Source: Ophioderma brevispina
Lineage: Eukaryota > Echinodermata > Ophiuroidea > Amphilepidida > Ophiodermatidae
Direction: 5' to 3'
Length of the DNA: 64,000 bases
NCBI GenBank assembly: GCA_023653785.1
Contig: JAMKCH010014179.1
Coordinates: 19,363-83,362 of the forward strand
This document shows positions 47,801-56,800 of this stretch, in pieces. The stretch's first letter is position 1. Each line of letters opens with the position of its first letter. The notes beneath the pieces were generated by a model, which was not told the DNA's origin, did no database searches, and worked only from the letters and a program-made list of their open reading frames with translations. The translations under genes were made by a program, and so were the position numbers.

Positions 47801-50800
47801 TTTGTTTATTTTTTTTCTTTCGTTTAAAAAAAATATTTTTGTTCTTTGTGTTTCTTTTTTGTTATGTTGTGTATTTTTTGGTATTTTTGTTTATTTTTTC
47901 CGCTTCTTTTGTTTATCTCTTTGTTATTTTGTTTATGTTATGTTCTTTTTGTTTTTTTTGTTCATTTTGTTCTACTTTTTGTTAATTTCGTTATTTTTTG
48001 TTATTTTGTTTATTTTTGGTTATTTGTTTATTTTTGTTATTTGACTTTCTTTTTGTTATTTTGTTTAATTTTTTGTCTTTTGTTTATTTTGTGTTTTTTT
48101 GTTTAAGTTGTTGTTCCATTTTGTTCTTTTTTGTTCTTTTGTTTATTTTTATGTTCTTTTGTTACTTTTTGGTTTGTGGTTATTTGTGCTTCTTCTTGTT
48201 TCTTTTTTGTTCTTTTGTTTCGTTCTGTTACTGTTGTTCTTTTGGTTATTTTGTTTCTTTTTTGTTATTTTGTTTCTTCTTTGTTATTTTGGTTATGTTT
48301 GTTATTGTTGTTAAAAATAGCTCAGACTCATGTGGTATATTTTTTTTAATTTGTTATTTTATGTTCTTTTGTTTCTTTTTTGTCTTTGTTATTTTTTGTT
48401 ACTTTGTTTCTGTTTTGTTCTTTTGTTTCTTTTTTGTTCTTTTGTTCGTTTTGTCTTTTGTTTCTTTTTTGTTCTTTTGTTTCTTTTTTGTTTTTGTTTC
48501 ATTTTCTGTTATTTTGTTTTAGTTTTGTTATTTTGTTTCTTGTTGTTCTTTTGGTTTCTTTTTTGTATTTGGATTACTGCTTTTGTTTCTTTTGTTTCTT
48601 TTTCCTGTTATTTGTTAATTTTTTGTTCTTTTGTTACTTTTTTGTTCTTTTGGTTTCTTTTTTGTTCTTTTGTTTCTTTTTTGTTCTTTTGTTTCTTTTT
48701 GGGTGTCTTTTGTTCTTTTTTCGTTTTCTTTTTGTTTTTGTTTCTTTTTTGTTATTTTGTTTATTTTTTGTTCTTTTGTTTAATTTTTTGTTCTTTTGTT
48801 TCTTTTTTGTTCTTTGTTATTTTTTGTTATTTTGTTTCTTTTTGGTTTCTTTTTGTTCTTTTTGTTCTTTGTTTCTTTTTTGTTCTTTTGTTTCTTTTGT
48901 TCTTTAGTTTCTTTTTTGTTCTTTTGTTCTTTTTTGTTCTTTTGTTTTGTTTTTCTAAACAGTTGATTATGCCGTACGAATTGAGCACCAAGCACTTATT
49001 CTTCACTGTGGAAGGTTGGTGTCGCTGGTTCTGCACATTTGTCCACGAGGAAATTAACGCTGAATTGTAAAGAAAAGGGTTGCAAGAGCCAAGAAGAGGA
49101 GGATTGGGGATCCATTGAACACATTCAGAGAAGTGGTCCACAGGTAATATATGTTTTTTAATAAAATTATATTATTATAATTCTTATTAGTATTTATATT
49201 ATTATTGTTATTATTTTGATTGAGGGGGGGGGGGGGGGGGGAGTGTTCTATTACGACGTTATGCAACCAAACAGATGACAAAACATGGAGTCAATTCCAC
49301 TTATTAAATCTCTACTTATAGGTGAACGTTTTAATCTTGTCAAAACCAAAATATCTTCAGACCTGAGTTTCTTTCGACCATCTTGGGCAATGGCTATCTG
49401 CGGAGTTAACCCATTTACTTTACTTTGGCTGATGGCAATAGAGGGTAGTAGTAGAAGAGGATCATAAGAAGTTACTCAAGGGGGGGTCATATGATCCATC
49501 GTCTCTTTTCGTGTATTGGGTGCTTCTTTTCTATCCAAAATGGGCCTCCTTGATGTGTCGGGATCCTAGATCACATTACATGACGTGAGTACTTATTTGG
49601 CATAATGCCAATTTATGACATGATTTGTTGATCTGAGTGGTATGATTGCTGATTTGACTGTTTCAAGATGGTTTCCTGTTGCGATGTAAAGATACCTCAA
49701 TTTCTTTTCTATGACTGGTTGTTGCCTTACATATGTTCCGCCCAGCTCGTGGTTCAAAGCGCGGGTGTTTCCCCAATATAAGTTTCCTCTCGCAATTAGC
49801 ACAAGCCAAAACATGGTTCAGTCGGTGGTCCTTTTTGTCCTTTGGATGGCCAAAAACTTTCTCACGGAGTAGTTAGCGCATGTCGTGGGAATATGCTTTG
49901 TCGTGAAATTCTAACAACGGCGAATAATAAAAAAATCATCATGTTCTCCGTTAGAATCATTTTCTTGGTGCCTGCTAACTGTCTGATGTTCCATTTTTTT
50001 CTTAAAGACTTTTACATGACCCTTCCGGTATCCACTGTATGAGGGGCATATTGATTTTTATCTTCTTCTTGATCTTTGTCTTCTTGTTCAGACACACTTG
50101 TTCAATCTATCAATAAAGTGCGGAACACGCACCTGTAATATATAGGGTTGATGGGAAGCATAAGGTACTTTATAAAGGTCTGTATGAGTGGATTTCTTAT
50201 AGACCAATAATATAATTATCGGATCCATCTGTTTGCGAACAATCAGTGTGTCGAGACACAGAATGGACACCTCGCGTTCTTTTTCAAAAGTAAATTCGAT
50301 GTTGTCTGTTGGGTCGGTTTGATCTAGTTGCGTAGTAAGATTGTCAATCTGATCTGCCTTGATGATGTCCATGATGTCATCCACGTAACGCTTCCAGAGC
50401 CGCGGTCTACAATCCAGGGTCGCTGATGCAATAGCTTGTTGTTCCAAATACAATTTCTCGACAATTGGCGAGACGGGGCTGCCCATAGCCGCGGCAAATC
50501 GTTGTTTAACCCCTAACCTGGACCCGTGCTAGGCAATTTCGTGGGCCTCGAACATCTTCCATCATGACCTCTAGCTCTGCGATAAATGTTTCGAGTTCAA
50601 AACATGTTACTCCGTTCCTCCCGCTAAAGGTGACAAAATGCACGCTAGAGCTTGAGATGTTAGTTGGGTCATCTGGAGCAATTCCGTGACCGTGAAGAGC
50701 AGAGCATTATTTCTCAGTGGATTTGTCTTCCGTGAAGGTTAATGAACAAATTTAGCGGGGGTGCAGCTCGCGAAAGTGTGAACGGAAACCATGAGGGGGA

Positions 50801-53800
50801 TAATCCATAATACAGGGGTCAAAAATGAATAATGCTCGGATTGCTGTAAAAAGGTAACCAAAGTGTTCGTTTTGTTACAAGGATTAAAAAGATTGTTCTA
50901 TTTACAACGTATGGTTACGGAGGTATATGGCAAAAATCGTCAAATGTCAGAGGTCATGAACCAACTTCTTAAATTATGATATTCTGCTCGTGCTCCAATT
51001 GACGAGGTTACCTGATCGGCTCCTAGTTGCTTCTTGTGAAACTTATTGATATGGTCTTTTGAAAAGCCATATCAAAGCTACAGACTAACGGCCACCCACA
51101 CAGAATCTGCCAAGGTTCCAAGGATTAGAGTTGTCACTTCGTTGCCTTTGCTACTTATTTTACGAATGAAATATAATTATTGACTGTCTAACCATTTTCA
51201 ACACAGGTCGACAAAGTTTGTCTGGACAAAGTTCTCGAGGTAATTGAGAGTGGCAAAAGAGAAGGTGCTAATAGAAGTGGTGGCTGTTCGACGTGGCGAC
51301 CCAAGGATATTTCAGTGAATCCCACTGTATCTCCGACGTTAGACGATTAATAGGCGAATGCATAAGAAGAGGGGTCAGTTAAGCCAAGTGTATGGAAGCA
51401 CAAGGTATCAATTTCTTCTTATCCCTAGTAAGGGACGCCTATATCTCCAAACACTCCGTTAACTGGAGTAGCGCTTCGTTAACTGGAGTAACAAAGCTGA
51501 CCCAAACAACGCCGTTCTTATCTTGGGTTAACAAAGCTGAACCCCAAATAACGGCCCTTATCTTAAGTTAACAAAGCGTATCTCGTGATAAGAAAGCTGA
51601 ACCCTAAATAACGGTCCTTATATTGGGTTAAACAAGCTGAACCCAAATAACGGTCCTTTATCAAGGGGTTAACAAGCTGAACCCCAAATAACGGTCCTTA
51701 CTTAGTTAACAAAGCTGAACCCCAAATAACGGTCCTATCTGGGGTTAACAAGCTTATCTTAGATTAGAAACCTTATCTAGGGATAAGGTCCCCTTCTCTC
51801 CAAATAACGATCAGTTAACTCAAGCAACAAAGCCGACCCCCAAAATAACGATCCTTATCTGGGGTTTATCAAAGCTGAACCCCAACTAACGGTCGTTCAT
51901 TGGGGGTTCAGCTTTGTTATCTCCAGATAGGGCCCCAGCTTGTTAACAAAGATAAGGACCGTTATTTTGGGCTCAGCTTTGTTATTCTTATAGATAAGCT
52001 TTGTTAACTCATGATAAGGACCGTTATTTGGGGTTCAGCTGTCTTAAACCTAGATAGGGCGTTTTGGGGTCAGCTTTGTTAAACTAAGATAAGAGACCGT
52101 TATTTAGGGTTCAGCTTTGCTAACCTATAGAAAGGATTGTTAACTCCAGAATAAGTGCGTTAGTTGGGGTAGCTTTCTTATCTGGAGATAAGGGTGCCTT
52201 ATCTCGAGTTAAGAAAGCTGAACCCAATAACGCACATTATCTGGAGTTAACAAAACTGAACCCCGTTATTTGGGGTTCAGATCTGCTATCTCGAGATAAG
52301 CTTTGGTAATTAGATAAGGCGCGTGAATTTGGGGTTGCAGCTTTGTTAACCCTAGATAAGGTGCGTTATTTGGGGTTCTCTTTGTTATCTCCAGCTAACG
52401 AAGCGTTATCTCCAGTTACGGAGTGTTATTTGGAGGATAAGGTATGTGAAAGCACAAGTGTATAACTTTCTTCTGATCCCTAGATAAGGAAGCCTTATCT
52501 CCCAAGAACAACTCCGTTAACGGGGATCAACGCTTCGTTAACTGGACGATAAAAAAAGATGACCCCCAAAAACCGCGTCTTATCTGGGGTTTAACAAAGA
52601 TGAACCCCAAATACCGGTCCTTAAGTTACAAAGACTTATCTCGAGATAGAAGCTGAACCCGAAATAACGGTCCTGATTTGGGTTAACAAAGCTGAACCCC
52701 CCAAATAACAGTCCTTATCAAGGGTTAAAAAAGGCCGAACCCCAAAAGAACGGTCCTATCTTAGTTAACGAAGCACGCTTTCAACAAAGGGCACTCTTCA
52801 GCAAATATAAACATACAATCAAACAACATACAATATTAAAAATTCCATATATGCAGGTGAGTCAAAAATAAATTACACTTAAAAGATATAAAAATTACAT
52901 GTTAAAAGGTGTCTAATACAATTACTATGCTAATCAAATTAAACTTAATATGATAAATACAGTATTATCCAAGGGTTGTTTTGTAACATTAGCTATAATA
53001 ACAACGTGCAAATTACATAATTAAAGTAATGATACATATGAAATACCCACTAGTTTAGCGCACGCAAAAACATTGTCAACATTTAAAATTAATCCAAAAA
53101 TCCTCTGACAATCTAGAAATATGAAAAACACGAGTAAAGGATACGTATATAAGGAATTCATTCAATATGTTGGCCAAAAATTGGTTAAACAACAATTAAA
53201 ATAAACCTAGAAATAAATACGAGAAGAAATATGGAGAAAAGCTAATCAGTGTAGACAATATGAGTTCTTTAAGGTGGATTTGAAAACATGTAAACTGGGC
53301 GAGTTTTTTGTATGGTTTGAAAGGTTATCCACAGTCGTGCACTCAGAATTCCTGGAAAGTGTGACCCCGGGTGTGACCCCCAAGTTCAGTTCGGCTACGT
53401 TCAATTCTGATATTAGTTGAACTTTGTTGAACTGTGTCAAAGTAAAATAATTTGGCTATGTGCCGAAATTCAACACTGGGGGTTCATCATATACAGGCCC
53501 GTAGCCAGGAATTATTTGGGGGGGGGGGGTGAGGATTGCAGAAGTGGACTTTTTTCTGTCGATAAACAATTTTTTCGGCTCGCTGTGCTCGACGGTTGCC
53601 CCAATTTTGTTTACCGTCGCATCCAAAATATTAACAAAAACACTATACTTAGTAGTTAGTAATGAATGCAAACCATGTATCTGACCAATACTAGTCCAAT
53701 AAACACAACACTGACAAAAACAAGCGCAAAATTTCAAAACACACCACCAGCGGGACTTTCAACATGCAAGAGAGACCTTCACATGATAAAACAAGGGACC

Positions 53801-56800
53801 TTGTCTTTTTTTTTTTTGGGGGGGGGGGGTGCGTCGCACTCCCCCCGCACCCCCTGGCTACGGCCCTGACATATATCTCACTGACATTTTATCACGGACT
53901 CATTCCTAGCATGGTGAGTCCGTGCTACTGGGGTGCATATCTGGATCTTATTGACACATTTATTAGAACTGCAGGCTTCCAGATAGGGCAGAGCAGTAAC
54001 TATATGAGGAAGCAACAAGGGAGCACTCTATTATACAAACGAAGTTGATTGCCAATTAAAAGCCGTATACGACGAAGTAAGTATAACAGTTTTTGAGAGA
54101 TCTTAGATTGCAATTTATCAATACTGATTATTCCTTTGATAGGTACGGGGGTAAACCATTTAGGACCAATGGTATTTATTTAAACACAGGACCTGCTCCA
54201 AACTCACATCTGATATATGAAGCCTGATCTCAATTAGCCAGAGTTATGTGAACCAGAACCAAGAACCCAAAAGCATAGTATTGTTTTAGAAGGCGTCGGT
54301 GACGTGAGTTTGTTTGTGTGCCATCACTTAACGACATGTAAAAAGGCTCTCTATTAAGAACAAGTGGTCGACAACATTTCGGGAGGCTTACAATTCTTCA
54401 AGATGCTTGCTCAAGTGATTACAAACTGCCTGCAATTTGGAGTAGGTTTAAACATTAAGCTGACAAAGGGGGGGGGGGTTATAGGGGACCCCCAAAATTT
54501 GCTTTTCGCGAACTTGTGCCCGCTTTCGAGTGGGATTTTTGCGCCGAAATTTTTGTAATTGTCTGACTTTATATGCGCTTCTTTTCTTACAAAATAATTA
54601 AATTTGCGCTCAAGCAGTAATGAGTTAATTAGCATGCGGGGTCCCATGGAACCCACCTTGGGCACTAACGGAGTCATTCAGAAATCTTTTTTTTTAAAAA
54701 TAAGAATAAGAAACAAGAACCAAAGCAATTTTTTTTTTGCTGATAGTACCGTTCACACATACATGTAAGTAACACTTTTAAGAAAAAATAATTAGCCCTT
54801 TATGTGCTGAAAACAAACAATTTCTCATGATGTTGCCCACCGTACTGTACAAACTCTATGGGAAAAGACGTGCATTTTGCAACACCCGTAAAAAATACAG
54901 GATTCATTAAAAAAAGTGTAGTTGTTGTTAAATATATGTATTTGGGTCTTCTAGAATGATATATCACATAAAATAAGTTTTTCAAAATGTTTGGTTTCAA
55001 GCGCAAGGCTCATTTGAATTTTCCGTCTTTTTCCCAAAATTTTCGCGTGTTTTGAAACAATGTTGCCCCTAATGTGCAGCCCCACACATAATATCAAATT
55101 TCATTTTTTGTTGCTGATTTGGGGGTTTCTTATGGACCCTTACATGTGGTAAAATTTAATGCAAAAATTCCCTCGGGTAAAGTGTTTCCTTAGGGGGGGT
55201 CCCATGGAACCCACCCCCCCTTGGGCACCAACGGAAAGGTGAAAACCCTTGGTCACTAAGTGTTAAAGACTAAGAAAGAGAGCATATGCCATAATGTTTG
55301 ATATTAAGTATGTTAACAAACCAAAATTACCAGAAAGGCGTTTCTCATTGTTCAGGATATATTTTATACTTAAATTCGACTTTATAACTAAATAATCCAG
55401 TGGTAAATTTTAACGAAATGTGAAGAAGTCCATATGGCTAACATTTGAACTATGAAAGGTGATCTTAAATGTATGCTTAACAAGGTCTTACGATGCCCCG
55501 TAAATGGAAATTGCGTGCGCTTCCCTACAATTATTATAGTCAAACTGTGAATTATTCACAAATGTTGCCATTTTGGAAAATTTTCGGAGACATTTTGGCA
55601 GCCATTGGTAGGAGTTTCTGATGGCCCTTGAAAATTAATCTGTTTTTTTTTGCACTCATATTAATGATATTTTGGCCCAATATGCCGCATTTTCAATAAC
55701 TTAAATGGGATGCCATTCTTGAATAGTTCTAGAATGCTGCATGTTTGTTCGTTTTCTGTTTGTAAATTTGGACTGTGTTATAGAATGATAAAAAGAAATA
55801 GTGGAGCGGTTTGGACTGCAAATTGTCGACAACCCTCTCGTCCGGTACAAAAAAACGGAACCACTTCTATTCGAAGATAGTGATAGTAATAAATAATTAA
55901 AAAAATAATTGGTGTGGTCAAAAACTTTGGTTGGCGGGTGGGTTTTTGGGGTAAAAAAACACGTTTCCGCGTTTATTGAGCTAAAAACTAAGAATATCAA
56001 GGATTTTATATTTTGAGCAAAAATAAATTTTAATCATGATGCGATACTATCAATCAACATTATCTTACAGATTTGTTTTAACAATATATAACGGGTCTAG
56101 AATTTTAGGCCCAAAATCACCTTTTTTCTTAAAAAATCATCTTTTGATCACATGTCACCACAACGAGTTATTACCCGAACCCTTTATGCAATGTTAAAAA
56201 CCTAATCTATAACAAAAAGGATACCATAAAAATTAGAAGTAATATTTGTACAATTGAACAGTAAAAAAAAATAATAAATTCGCTTAACTTGCAGCACAAA
56301 TTATTTTTCGGCATAGAAATCATCCTGCCCACCAAATATTTCACCACAACCATCATTTTCTTGAATCTATATATTTAATCCTTCCAATAAAGGTGCGGGT
56401 AGTTTTGTTGTACGGTGGGAAGGGGTAACTCGAAAATTAGAGCACTTTTCAAGGCTCGACCGCTCAGCTAGAAGCTAATGGCTGATTTGATTGTGGTATG
56501 GTGTATTTTAAAATTTTGGTGGACCAATCTCCTTTTAATTCACAACAACGTTACCTGTGTGAAAGCAGATATATGTCCGACGGGAGCCACAATTAGGGGC
56601 TCCATAGACTCTACGAATAAAGCGTGAATACTAATGTTGCGTAAGAGTTAACTGAATCGATTGCCCTTTTGTTCGCCATTGTTTCCTCGGATTAATGAGT
56701 ACGCCGGACTTCCTACATACACCGCATTCTTTAATGCTTTTAAGTGTCAAACGTCTAATTAGCCGGTTTTAACCAATGTTACAAATATAGAGTGAAACGA

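Larger units (their letters stand above)
49500..50545 (-). mobile_element. Second Penelope-like element, antisense in an ALDH intron
   Basis: On the minus strand an RT segment is followed by a GIY-YIG endonuclease segment, in the order expected of Penelope-like elements. It lies between exons F and G, opposite to the gene. It differs from the 5.9-kb element in its motifs (MGSPVSPIV and RYVDD, against GTAFGAKFAPP and YIDE), so it belongs to another lineage. It is broken by frameshifts and has no visible terminal repeats. Confidence 0.8.

Noticed and set aside
47725..49070. Long Phe/Leu/Cys-rich frames, up to 246 codons, that look like membrane proteins
   Set aside because: They translate a TTTTTGTTC low-complexity tract in several frames at once; only the last part overlaps a real ALDH exon.
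53880..54048. Open frame with a [20 protein letters not shown] peptide, considered as a missing ALDH exon
   Set aside because: No ALDH motif and no correct phase; the expected exon (IFGPVQQI) was found at 56850 instead.
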